Source of the DNA: a virus
Length of the DNA stretch: 47,299 bases
Reading direction: 5' to 3' (one strand)
IMG/VR virus record: IMGVR_UViG_3300008624_000021
Location: 1-47,299 of that record
A model generated the notes under the pieces. That model was not told the origin of the DNA. It worked only from the letters and a program-made list of their open reading frames with translations, and did no database searches. This document shows, piece after piece, positions 19,601-25,780 of the stretch (its first letter is position 1; every line of letters starts with the position of its first letter). Made by a program: the position numbers and the translations under genes.

Positions 19601-21868
19601 ATTGTTAGGATCGGCCAACCTACTTAAACCAGAAACAGTTGCTACATTAGTACCATCATCCTTCTTGCCAGAAAGACTCCAAGTTAGTTTAGGTGCAGTA
19701 GAATCAGCAACAGCATTTATTGTTTTTCCATCAACTACATCATTTGCTTGGAAACTGGTAGCAGTGAAAACATTTGACCCCGTAGGTGTTGCATACCATG
19801 ACGTACCAGAACCTTGATAAACCTCAAATGTTGTAGTATTAGTTCCACTTCTTGTAGTAGTAAAAGTATCACCATCTGCCCATGTTGCAGATGCACTCAA
19901 AGTCAATACTTTTAATTTTTTCTTATTGGAAAACTTACCTAAATTATCATGAAATGCCGTAATCTGTATTTCTTGGGATGTCGGTGTCGGAAGTTCCTTT
20001 TTATCAAAAGTGTAAATCTGAGAATCTGATGCTACGGTAAACACTTTACCCGTAGAACCAGCCATCAATCTAGTCAAAGATTGAAATTTCTCCAGAACTG
20101 TCTGACGACCATCTGTTCTTTGAACGGTAATAGTAAAATTGACATTTGCCAAATCTGCCGACATCGCAGTAGCATCATTAAGTTTTGCTCTATCAACTGC
20201 ACCACTATCATCAACTTCTAACGTACCAGAAGTTAGACCCGTATCCGTCTTGGAAATGGTATATTTCCCATCGGCAATCGTACCATCAGTAAATGCTAAT
20301 TGGTCATTTCCTTCATAAATTTCTATAAATGTACCAGAACCTGTGAAGGAATGAACAGAACCATTTTCATCTGCTTGAAAGGCATGATTTTCATTAGTAA
20401 CTATAACAGTTAAACTATCTGTACCACCAAGTGTACCAAATACACTTATGGAATCTCTAGCCAATATATCAGTATCAGTTTCACCTTCGTATACCTTTGA
20501 GGTATAAGTTCTGCGTAAGAATCTATTGGTAGGTGAAGTTATTGATTGGGTATGTGTAGTATTTTTTGCTTTAACTGATTTGGTATGGGTTGATAAAGCA
20601 CCAAGACTGACCCGTGTTCCAGAATTAGTGCCATCCGTAATAGTACCTGTTAAAGTACCTACTAGGTCAGTAATCTTAAAGGTATTGCTATCTGTTCTAA
20701 CATAAACAACAGCAGAATTAGTACCACTAGTAATCTTTGTACCTTCTGCCCAATTCGGGCCACCCGAAACAACTAAATCTCTTATTGGTGCAGTTTCATC
20801 AAATTGACTATATGCACTTTCAAATCCATGATTAGTTGCGGTTAAAATGAAAGTGGATGGATCTGCCGATAAACCAGCTGGGTCGTACCCAATCTGATAA
20901 TCATCGACTTCAAGAATTGTATTTCGTGAGACTTTAGTTTTTGTGTAGGTTACGGAACGGTCAAGTGGAATGCTACTACCATCTGCTTTATAAACTGTGA
21001 TAGGAAAGGATACAACAGCAGAATCATATGCCTTTGCCATTGCTGTAGGTGTAAAAACACGTTGGTCACTAACAGTAGATGCTGATAAAGTAATTGCACC
21101 AGCAGGGGAAATTACTGGATCACCAACAGTATACGTATTATCTACACCACCAGTAGTGGCAAATTTTGCTTGTGTGGCTCCAACATACAAACGAACTTCA
21201 GTTGAACCATCGGCAAGAGTATCGGTGACTGTACCTTCAGAAGTGGCAAGAAAGGAATGGTTGCCTTTGGTGAGAAATACACTAATAGCATCTTCACCAG
21301 CAGAAACGTAAGAGATTACTATTTCATCATCATCAACAAGAGTTAGGTTAGATGCTAATTCTTCAACTTCAAAACGATAGTGTGTTCCAGAATGACCCCC
21401 ACCTGTAACTTTAGTAGAATCGGTGATAGAAAATATTTTAAATTTGCTGGCATCATCCTTTTTGTATACTCGGAATTGTCCAATAATAGTAGCAGAAACA
21501 GTCGAAATTTTATCAAGAAAATTACTAAGATCTACGTTGTATCTATCTTCTTGGTCTAAATACAGATAATGCGTACCACCAAATGCTAAGTCACTTGTAC
21601 CAAGACTTGCATCTGTTGGATAAGTATCACTACCACCCGAACTTATGGCCGTACCATGCCAAAAATATTCAAATGTTACCCCACCTAGAGGTATCTTAAC
21701 GTTTTTTAGATCTGCTCTACCTAGTTCAAAACCACCATCTGTCGAACCATCATGTATCCTAACAGATTCTTCACCAGAATCCGTTTGCATTGTCAATTCA
21801 CCTTCTTGACCAGTATAAGCAAGGTTCTGCTGTTTTGTACCTCGTTTGATCTTAAAGGTTATTGCCAT
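10631..21868 (-). CDS. Giant tail fibre with collagen stalk and S74 chaperone
   Basis: The protein has 3745 residues, among the largest expected in any T4-like genome. Residues 1-60 (FKIKRGT, GELTMQTD, RIHDGSTDGG) match the Mtd_N-type fibre-docking domain. About 60-2220 is a series of long beta units with recurring TNENHTF, VYEG, MSAD and SLTYTK segments, interspersed with GSGY..GD/SGGTGTGL motifs. About 2220-3534 holds nine related units with LTND-V, TEEF and YGL-landmarks. Residues 3535-3639 are 35 Gly-X-Y triplets without proline. Residues 3640-3745 are an S74 intramolecular chaperone: SDERLKSNI at the self-cleavage site, then LGVIAQQIEQIYPELV. Ser3640 and Lys3645 are the predicted dyad. 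Mature fibre would therefore end in the collagen stalk. BAHT-like genes abut both ends. Confidence 0.9.
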   Translation of the reverse strand: MAITFKIKRGTKQQNLAYTGQEGELTMQTDSGEESVRIHDGSTDGGFELGRADLKNVKIPLGGVTFEYFWHGTAISSGGSDTYPTDASLGTSDLAFGGTHYLYLDQEDRYNVDLSNFLDKISTVSATIIGQFRVYKKDDASKFKIFSITDSTKVTGGGHSGTHYRFEVEELASNLTLVDDDEIVISYVSAGEDAISVFLTKGNHSFLATSEGTVTDTLADGSTEVRLYVGATQAKFATTGGVDNTYTVGDPVISPAGAITLSASTVSDQRVFTPTAMAKAYDSAVVSFPITVYKADGSSIPLDRSVTYTKTKVSRNTILEVDDYQIGYDPAGLSADPSTFILTATNHGFESAYSQFDETAPIRDLVVSGGPNWAEGTKITSGTNSAVVYVRTDSNTFKITDLVGTLTGTITDGTNSGTRVSLGALSTHTKSVKAKNTTHTQSITSPTNRFLRRTYTSKVYEGETDTDILARDSISVFGTLGGTDSLTVIVTNENHAFQADENGSVHSFTGSGTFIEIYEGNDQLAFTDGTIADGKYTISKTDTGLTSGTLEVDDSGAVDRAKLNDATAMSADLANVNFTITVQRTDGRQTVLEKFQSLTRLMAGSTGKVFTVASDSQIYTFDKKELPTPTSQEIQITAFHDNLGKFSNKKKLKVLTLSASATWADGDTFTTTRSGTNTTTFEVYQGSGTSWYATPTGSNVFTATSFQANDVVDGKTINAVADSTAPKLTWSLSGKKDDGTNVATVSGLSRLADPNNTIANDNKRVLDVRNFVPDHAVDKVTILNAGTGYSSSTTSVNATGGTGTGLKVLVNITDDGVVKNVTVDPSNKGTGYVHGETVTISGGGGNATLTIGLDFLKTATVSVEAEFATDADGGTSTLDDTYTLYKLKEGKDAYTILLSNENHTFPVDSTGKVDDQQQAAGTCDVTVYEGITKLDVASAGSLTKGSWYIAQPTASNLNNMEIETLVFDYANDKISIKPKDGGDRLNIFADNASVDIDITVQSSDGESNTNFQRTITYSKATTAKAPVTVKLTSDDYQIAYDSANNKPTPSSVTLTAKATNLVKDAYYEITQTEDGTESDVATLAVGKIFDISETDGDTITESVTSKATRFIKRVFAVNVYDSYQNDVVTGFGSITGTNTGYKNGTNVSVTGGTGTGLTVNLTTNSSTGAITEVTVNNAGIDYVNGENVTITGGTAQIALVTGNPVIATDSITVIGTTDAKDAITTVLTNENHTFRAGENGNVTTYNGGSTDIEVYEGNVQVEYNATAISGRVYDFEVLAAGSGYSSGQTNISTENVDTSRTDDDLFTISLGSGQTTITATATVHTKGSGYKVGDIIDVGAGGGQVKITDTAGTWKIGDIIDTNITKSGSPTATNGAVKYVSGTPSAMVADFASITYPIVITRGNGETKTINRIQSFTKSIKGDVGILSQTVRLTGDHQTFVFASTKKPNDVPDETDNPDASTSTQEIQLTVNTQNLDGVPKTLVVHTQAGSEYSTGATEYAVSGGTGTGMHVTISAVDSSSNNALETVALVAGKEGSGYTANDIVSIPTAGDGGGQIKISAVDDAKIKWDTDGRTLTNTDPGDDFVSLYPSSGASGTPVTQNAYPALGSNSTKVVYVPMKEFTHGSGADSKFLKTATITATVTSGGETFSDDYTIYNVTEGSDAITAIISNEAHTFQSDANGKVDDSEASAGQSTIKVLQGARELTYVVPDGSGNPLNTTTKNGSYTIVQSGKTASIASVNADVTTQFDDMSVKGNANNTNIVTITPATSGGKVTMSADSASVPMTIKVRKFGEDTAIESLSRSLSYTKSRLGSDATDISLSAEALVYTEKKDTTGSNDAVTPEWIAITPKIISTTDEAAASSSKTRVQWSTTSEDQTGTALTGSSTGIGLAFGTSQPTGTISYYTGDGTTHTTDYKSGGNVIKAWAHRDKFTESSNISAGNYRASAVITAKQIDDGVVTGTPSISTAGSGYRVKSDVETSEVSGTGNGTGLTVNITAVNSSGAITGITVNQGGAGYDDGDVLKIHGSNISGGDAQITLDSGDTSDNQEKASSQIALTKLIEGEDGMEIQLTTPTFTIKAGDDNVVQTSELTGTATELTVRQGPTYLEPKNKYTTVAGTTTTTLTAGQYYLDTLTITASHGLKVGTALDPHVSANNTQNLNIVSSFQDRDTSVTGNDSIVMRDFSAISNTINTVKVEFNLKICDLKGVVSTRKVAQVLTKAGKGFNTPVVRLTKDPIAIATTNDGAKRPNGTALGTIGTGEMKTYYGGIEITSDVTYKVKQANGSFGATRTISGLQLAIVEASGVYTLTENSAWTSDTEEFILRATISGAKAKTLGLNDDSSAVNLDMVLDVAKAKMGLGTVGGHLTNANVSIPTNAAGTLAPGGGTTAIDLTSAVGQFKVVIDGVEVQDNASVTFAVKQSDDDYDVDNRTISGLKFDFTDTDGNYILEENGGWASSSSSVDFIVRAIIAGSYAESQGISSDGSAVNVDLTYTISKAREGQAPFEVTLTNDPVSIPTNSNGDKAPDGTSALDYTNAGGKFNVIVAGFGTDGVVNTDSNVSYSLDGTTYATSGDLTSTDNNLTITLNAATGAYTLSGATWNTDSEEFTLYAKIAGSQANIWGLSNDGSDVLAQKIYTITKSKKGESTVEGLLTNDPVTVVTGPEGTKSLNGGHIDYNVAGGDFRVLVNGVNQSSHADVTFTGTTTSDSQLTITINGASGAYSLANENNTNKIWNSDTEEFTLTASITNAQAKLWGLTTGSSAITIDKKFTISKNKVGARVDLRLTRDPVIVSTNRKGNYKIDGSTPIDFTETGESYSGKAEISIRGDSGEITLVPSSVVKFAVNTNNDNLKLLFTTSGGANGVADTNYVAGNNGKQYYLISHTGTNNWTTTVDHTEFIITATIKATEAQKYGLGSADFSVSKVLDVTRAREGAKTYEAKLTNDGVVMPTDVTGTTQFDGVAFNGGGDTWKDSADGAMNVYFAGSVDDDSNGITYTIVGGSTDGDYHVSADKNGLKLQIHQTNGGYGLNTYNSWTSDAEEFTIRATIPNSFAITKSIVDSDYSGAEGSVYIDKVFTISKGKQGASTVHGRLTNDTTVITTNRAGTLQPDGTALAFKSAYVEQGTMTVVAGETTISTTNDVHFKITDDAQNETTATGNPIEHTIDGLSLQIDDDGVYKIKEDSAWNQDETEFQLNAIVGNTTAKKYGLVAQSSSDTVTVSAKFTISKAKQGASVAVGRLTNDSTIVSTNPYGDRDPDGTTFDFRGSYASQGQMIATVGDVIVSLETDTHFKIKTAATPTYTSLTSSTEDPKPLIGEPTGNSPVNHVQNDLRIEIWDNGIYRIKEDNGSGDTWNTDKEEFELICVIGNVTAKKYGLVAETSSETVSVSSKFTIAKSKKGIGNAVAYLTNPKSTVATNEDGTGMDGSESGANDLTYGGSGGFMLVTVGKTDLRTQSDVQFAVGSGSFGATASGSSSGLTVSIDTSGVYSFSGGSWSSSFTSFTLKAKILNQLARQYGLVDNTSDTVIVEASVAVTKAPRGVSGVTGLSGVTGQSGITGTSGKTGTSGASGITGKSGITGTSGASGITGTSGQVGTSGQTGSSGQVGTSGQTGSSGQSGASGQTGSSGQSGASGQTGSSGEGGGTSDERLKSNISGWTGTLEKLRKLAPSAFNWDLGHDAIEGGLPEYHGKQLGVIAQQIEQIYPELVYDGVDGYKKVRGLALISVLLSGLHTLDNEIQNLYDILGKPRNV
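10952..11266 (-). repeat. Gly-X-Y collagen-like stalk, 35 triplets
   Basis: Every third residue is Gly from residue 3535 to 3639 of the giant fibre. The Y position is almost always Ser or Thr and proline is absent. Triplets include GVT, GIT, GTS, GAS, GQT and GSS. The stalk ends immediately before the predicted S74 cleavage serine. Confidence 0.92.
10977..11120. repeat. 36-bp tandem repeats in the collagen stalk
   Basis: Four copies start at 10977, 11013, 11049 and 11085, each 36 bp (12 residues). The first two differ at one base. The third and fourth are identical except at their last four bases. A second, 45-bp spaced repeat (11121 and 11166) follows. The period is a multiple of nine, so copy-number change would keep both frame and Gly-X-Y register. 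Confidence 0.9.
11270..15205 (-). repeat. Nine tandem beta-domains of the giant fibre
   Basis: Nine consecutive protein-level units of about 120-150 residues share an opening LTND-V-PTN-G-PDG segment, a central V-F-K stretch, then W-SDTEEFTL-A-I, A-YGL and FTISK-K-G. DNA identity between units is low, so they are old duplications. Spacing and landmarks suggest strung Ig-like domains. The unit borders given are approximate. Confidence 0.8.
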
Positions 21869-21877
21869 GTATTATTC

Positions 21878-23110
21878 CTATATTTTTTTCATTTCCTTAT
21901 CTTCACCAATATAATTCTCGATTGAATCTATAACTTGACTAACGGAAATTGATTTACTACAAATAAAATCCATTTGTCTAGGACAATACTCATAGTGAAA
22001 TTCGGCCTTATCTAAACTTCCATCGTTAAAACATCCCCTACAACCAGCATTATTATTTTCAATAATAGTTGTATTTTCTTTAAATTCTGTCCAACCCCAA
22101 CTCCAAGAATTTATACGAAAAACATGAACTCCACAAGCATTTGCTAACCAAGAAAGACCACTAGCAACAGTTACAACAAATTCACACCCCAATATTTGCT
22201 CTATTCTATTCTCAATTGAATAATCATCCCCAGAAAGGTCAACAATATTCTCTAAATTGCATTCTTCTTTACTTATCCACCAAACTTCATAACCAATATT
22301 AACTAAATAATCAACCAAAGTTTGCCATTTATCTATTTCACAATCATAACTAATCCACATTTTTGCCTTCATTGTTCCACATGGTGCAATACATACATAT
22401 TTACTTTGATGATCTATTGCTTCATAATAATTTTCCAATTTTAATCTCGAATACGGTTTATATTCCATATTCAATTGATTTAGGATATTTATTCCCTGTG
22501 GGTGTACAAAATCCTTAAACTCCATGAGTCCTATTCCAATTGATATATCAAAAGAAATATCTGATATTTCATCATCAACATCCCTTATTATATATTTCCC
22601 CCCTTCCAGAACAATACTTTCCAACTCCCCTGTGTCTGGATTATAGATAGGTATTGGATTATACTCAGAAAAAACGTTCAACCACAAACTATATAATCTA
22701 GCCTGTATAGTAATAGTAGAAAATAAATGACCCTTCTGACCAAGAAAATCCAAAACATATGACTGAAAATTGATAGCATCCCCCAACTGACCGTTGGAGA
22801 AACGAATTAACAGATTCTTATCGGAATTTTCAAGATCTATAGAAGTTTCAAAAATATTATTTTCAATCAATGAAGTATTAACTAATCTTCCATCAGGTGC
22901 GAATTGATGTTCAATGGAAGAAACTGTTATGTGACCGATCTCCGACCTATCCCAAATGTCAGAATATACAATATAGTAGCTTCCTTCTTCAATCAATTGC
23001 ACCAAAGAAGTTCCATCATCAGAAAAAATTTCTATCATTAAATCATCATCGTGTAATTTGGTAATCTTTATCCCACAGTATGTATAAGTTACATCATAAT
23101 ACTCACCCAT
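21878..23110 (-). CDS. BAHT-like protein O-heptosyltransferase, copy 1
   Basis: This 410-residue paralogue of the 385-aa enzyme has an N-terminal beta domain (1-95), FSNGQLGDAINFQ near 105 (G.GD loop), VCIAPCGTMKAKMW, WQTLVDYLVNIGYEVWWIS, VDLSGDDYSIENRI, SGLSWLAN at 317-324 and the finger C357-x2-C360-x15-C376-x7-C384. This ordered set is diagnostic for the autotransporter heptosyltransferase type, whose members add heptose to adhesin serines. It is closer to that pattern than the second copy. It ends nine bases before the ATG of the giant fibre, which uses an AGGA overlapping this gene's stop. Its own ribosome-binding site is AGAGGG. Co-expression with the fibre is thus built in. Confidence 0.78.
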   Translation of the reverse strand: MGEYYDVTYTYCGIKITKLHDDDLMIEIFSDDGTSLVQLIEEGSYYIVYSDIWDRSEIGHITVSSIEHQFAPDGRLVNTSLIENNIFETSIDLENSDKNLLIRFSNGQLGDAINFQSYVLDFLGQKGHLFSTITIQARLYSLWLNVFSEYNPIPIYNPDTGELESIVLEGGKYIIRDVDDEISDISFDISIGIGLMEFKDFVHPQGINILNQLNMEYKPYSRLKLENYYEAIDHQSKYVCIAPCGTMKAKMWISYDCEIDKWQTLVDYLVNIGYEVWWISKEECNLENIVDLSGDDYSIENRIEQILGCEFVVTVASGLSWLANACGVHVFRINSWSWGWTEFKENTTIIENNNAGCRGCFNDGSLDKAEFHYEYCPRQMDFICSKSISVSQVIDSIENYIGEDKEMKKI

Positions 23111-23123
23111 AATAAAGACCCTC

Positions 23124-23312
23124 TTAGACTACATCTTTGAATTGTATTTCATCTATTTTGGTAATTTTTTTGACCTCATCCGATTCTGAATATTCAGATA
23201 TTACAACTCCTGTATCATCAGAACCTAACAATTTTGCTGATTCTTCATTCTCAGACTCTATTATAACAACTCTATCGTGTGACCATGTATATTTGATTAT
23301 AAATGTTGCCAT
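23124..23312 (-). CDS. Small acidic hypothetical protein
   Basis: This 62-residue protein starts at an ATG with AGGAG seven nt upstream, so it is likely translated. It is beta-rich at the start (ATFIIKYTWSHDRVVIIES) and acidic afterwards, with no cysteine and no membrane segment. I do not recognise a family. It lies between a GT-A glycosyltransferase and the first BAHT-like gene, so an accessory role in glycosylation is possible but unsupported by sequence. Confidence 0.6.
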   Translation of the reverse strand: MATFIIKYTWSHDRVVIIESENEESAKLLGSDDTGVVISEYSESDEVKKITKIDEIQFKDVV

Positions 23313-23322
23313 TTTATTTCTC

Positions 23323-24036
23323 CTAATTTTTACCTTTTAGTAAAGTTAATGCGTTAAAATTCTCCCCCACGAAATACTTTGCTTCATGAAAAGGAGCTCC
23401 TTCTTTCGATTCATTTCCTATATGTTGCACCAAACTAGGTGCATGTACACATAATGTATTGCTACCTCTACCCCTCTTAACAATTCCTTTCTCGTACCAC
23501 CCACATTCCAAACTCATTGCAATATCAAATGGTTCATTAGTTATATGTTTACACTTATTTATCTTCTCCACCACCCCACGTCTAAATGCCACCAAACAAA
23601 TACCATAATGAGTTTCCCATCCCTTTCTATACACATTATTTATGTTGGTATCTTTAATCAAATTGGGAGATTCTTCTGCATTATAGAAATTTATTGCTTC
23701 CCAACTTTCTAATGAGTTCATGATTACGACAACATATGGATACCAATTTTTACAAACCAAAATATCATCCTCTAACCTAATAAAATCCTCACCTAAAACA
23801 GCATCCATCTTTGCAATTCCTTCATGTAATTGTAACCTACCAGTATTAGATTTATGTAATCTCAAACCATAACTTAGACATAAATATTCAACTTGGGCCA
23901 ATGATTCCTTGGTACTACCACAATCAAAAACATGTATCTTACTACACCAATCAAACACCCCCGACTTCTCTAATGATTTAAGTGTTCTAAGTAAATATTC
24001 TGGTCTATCTAAAGTCTGTATTGCAATAGGTATCAC
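23323..24036 (-). CDS. GT-A (GT2-like) glycosyltransferase
   Basis: This 237-residue protein begins with MIPIAIQTLDRPEYLLRTLKSL, the classic opening of GT2-like enzymes, then HVFDCGS and a metal-binding acidic cluster E89-D90-D91 in RLEDDILVCKNWYP. A GWETHYGICLVAFRR segment and a late His (LVQHIGNES) fit the acceptor half. There is no membrane helix, so it is soluble. The start is a GTG whose GTGA overlaps the stop of the nucleotidyltransferase-kinase fusion by four bases. It probably uses the activated sugar made there, or extends the first sugar laid down by the BAHT-like enzymes. Donor and acceptor are unknown. Confidence 0.75.
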   Translation of the reverse strand: MIPIAIQTLDRPEYLLRTLKSLEKSGVFDWCSKIHVFDCGSTKESLAQVEYLCLSYGLRLHKSNTGRLQLHEGIAKMDAVLGEDFIRLEDDILVCKNWYPYVVVIMNSLESWEAINFYNAEESPNLIKDTNINNVYRKGWETHYGICLVAFRRGVVEKINKCKHITNEPFDIAMSLECGWYEKGIVKRGRGSNTLCVHAPSLVQHIGNESKEGAPFHEAKYFVGENFNALTLLKGKN

Positions 24037-25445
24037 GTTTCCATTCCTTTGATATAAAAGGCCAATACCAACATTGGATTATATAAAAAATACCCTGTTG
24101 CCGATAACCAAATGGTTTTTAACATGGCATTCATGCAGTCTTTGCTAATATCATATCTCTCCAATGCCCAATCCATAAACCATAATACCTTTGTAGTATT
24201 ATCATATCTTCCATGTTCAATTTCCCACACACCACCATTCTTTGAAATTTTGAACTCCCCTCGTTTAATATGCTCAAAACCCATTATAGAATAAAACATC
24301 TTAGCAATATCATATCTAGGATCACCATAAAAAACACCTTTGGGATCTATCACATATATATTATTCCCCAAAAACATATTAGACAAAGTTAAATCATGAT
24401 GAACCCATGTATAATATTTAGGAAAACCGATACGACCATAAATCCCATTGAAGAAATCGGATATGTTAAAATCTACAATACTATTGATAACCTGTTCTGA
24501 ATCCAAAACCCGTTTAACTGGTTTACTATAATACATATCATAAATTTCTGACTTTACTATTGGACGTTCACCAACATGTAGATCATCTAAGAAATTCGGA
24601 AGTTGCTTATCCCAAAAATCATCATACCAAGTTCCTATCGTAAGTGGCCATCCTTTACACTTCCCCATTATAAGAGAATTTCCCGTCCATTGCACTGGAT
24701 CTGGTAAATATGGTTTCAAACTTTCTGGTGCATTTCTATACCAATTATATTCGTCCTCAACCGATTCCTTTACTATCATCGGTGATTTAATCACCACATC
24801 TTCTATTATCTTAACATCATATTTAAGGGTTGTTAGATCATCATTAGCACCATTATCCAAAAAATCCTGTTCTGTTCCCAATGAAATCACATCAGCCCGA
24901 ATGATATTAACCACTTCATTAGAAAAATTCTCTAATATACCTTCGTGCGTTTCATCCAATTCTGGCATTTCGTCGAAATAATAAAACCCAAACAATCCAT
25001 CCTTATCACTATCACCCTTCATAATCTTGCCGTCAATCACTGAATATCTACAATCAATATCTGCAATCGCAAAGGTAGTGCCATCTAAAGATTCATAAAC
25101 ATCTTTAAAATTAGATTCATAAATGAAATCTGCCCAACTAACACAAACCTGTTCACCAACTAAACCAGCACTACGCAAAAGGTGTGCCGTACCTCTTGGA
25201 TGATCCTGTATGTGAAAACTCAACCAATCAGGATTTTTATAATAATCCTCCAACCACCCCTTTAATAACATTCCACGTCTGCAATCATTAACTGCTACCA
25301 CAATATTATTACTATATTTATTGTAAGTTTCAAGTAAATGACCAATTATGGGAAAACCCTTATAAGGATATAGTGGTTTGGGCAATAAATCAAAATGATT
25401 GTTCATTCTCGTACCAAAACCAGCAGCTGCTATAAAAAACTTCAT
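24033..25445 (-). CDS. Nucleotidyltransferase fused to APH-fold kinase
   Basis: This 470-residue protein carries two enzymes. Residues 1 to about 200 are an NTP_transferase domain (IAAAGFGTRM, then LPKPLYPYKGFPIIGH; WADFIY supplies the acidic residue). Residues about 230-470 are an aminoglycoside-phosphotransferase/choline-kinase-like domain with the catalytic loop HHDLTLSN (349-356) and the metal-binding D367 of VIDPKG, then YDIAKMF. The order kinase plus pyrophosphorylase recalls AmgK/MurU and LicA/LicC partnerships, here in one chain. The predicted product is an NDP-activated sugar or CDP-alcohol from an unphosphorylated precursor. It overlaps its cupin neighbour by ATGA. The residue boundaries are approximate and the substrate is open. 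Confidence 0.78.
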   Translation of the reverse strand: MKFFIAAAGFGTRMNNHFDLLPKPLYPYKGFPIIGHLLETYNKYSNNIVVAVNDCRRGMLLKGWLEDYYKNPDWLSFHIQDHPRGTAHLLRSAGLVGEQVCVSWADFIYESNFKDVYESLDGTTFAIADIDCRYSVIDGKIMKGDSDKDGLFGFYYFDEMPELDETHEGILENFSNEVVNIIRADVISLGTEQDFLDNGANDDLTTLKYDVKIIEDVVIKSPMIVKESVEDEYNWYRNAPESLKPYLPDPVQWTGNSLIMGKCKGWPLTIGTWYDDFWDKQLPNFLDDLHVGERPIVKSEIYDMYYSKPVKRVLDSEQVINSIVDFNISDFFNGIYGRIGFPKYYTWVHHDLTLSNMFLGNNIYVIDPKGVFYGDPRYDIAKMFYSIMGFEHIKRGEFKISKNGGVWEIEHGRYDNTTKVLWFMDWALERYDISKDCMNAMLKTIWLSATGYFLYNPMLVLAFYIKGMET

Positions 25446-25780
25446 TTCACTCCACCTTTCATCACCCTCTGTATATCATTCTCTGGTATTTGCACCCAAT
25501 AAATCTCATAACAAACAACATTGCTCAATGCATCAAACTTATGTGGAACATTTGGTTCTACTTGTAAATAATCACCATCCGACAAAATCGTATTCTGAAC
25601 TAAATCATTATCCCATGTAGTAATCTTCATTTTTCCAGACTCTACGAAAAATCCATTATACTTGTACTGGTGCTTATGCTCAGAACAATAACCACCCTCA
25701 ACTATCTCTATTCTATTTACCTCAAACATTTCCTTTGAGATTATATTTTTTACCCTACCCCATACCTTAGCTTCAATCAT
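25442..25780 (-). CDS. Small cupin protein
   Basis: This 112-residue cupin has motif 1 as G30...H35-K-H37...E47 and motif 2 as GDYLQVEPNVPH ending at H80, giving a complete three-His/one-Glu metal site. The fold matches cupins attached to mannose-6-phosphate isomerase or nucleotidyltransferase genes. Its stop overlaps the start of the nucleotidyltransferase-kinase by four bases, and its start overlaps the GT9 gene by eight, so all three are co-translated. A role in isomerising or handling the sugar precursor is inferred. It is only distantly like the 106-aa cupin on the other side of the fibre gene. Confidence 0.78.
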   Translation of the reverse strand: MIEAKVWGRVKNIISKEMFEVNRIEIVEGGYCSEHKHQYKYNGFFVESGKMKITTWDNDLVQNTILSDGDYLQVEPNVPHKFDALSNVVCYEIYWVQIPENDIQRVMKGGVK

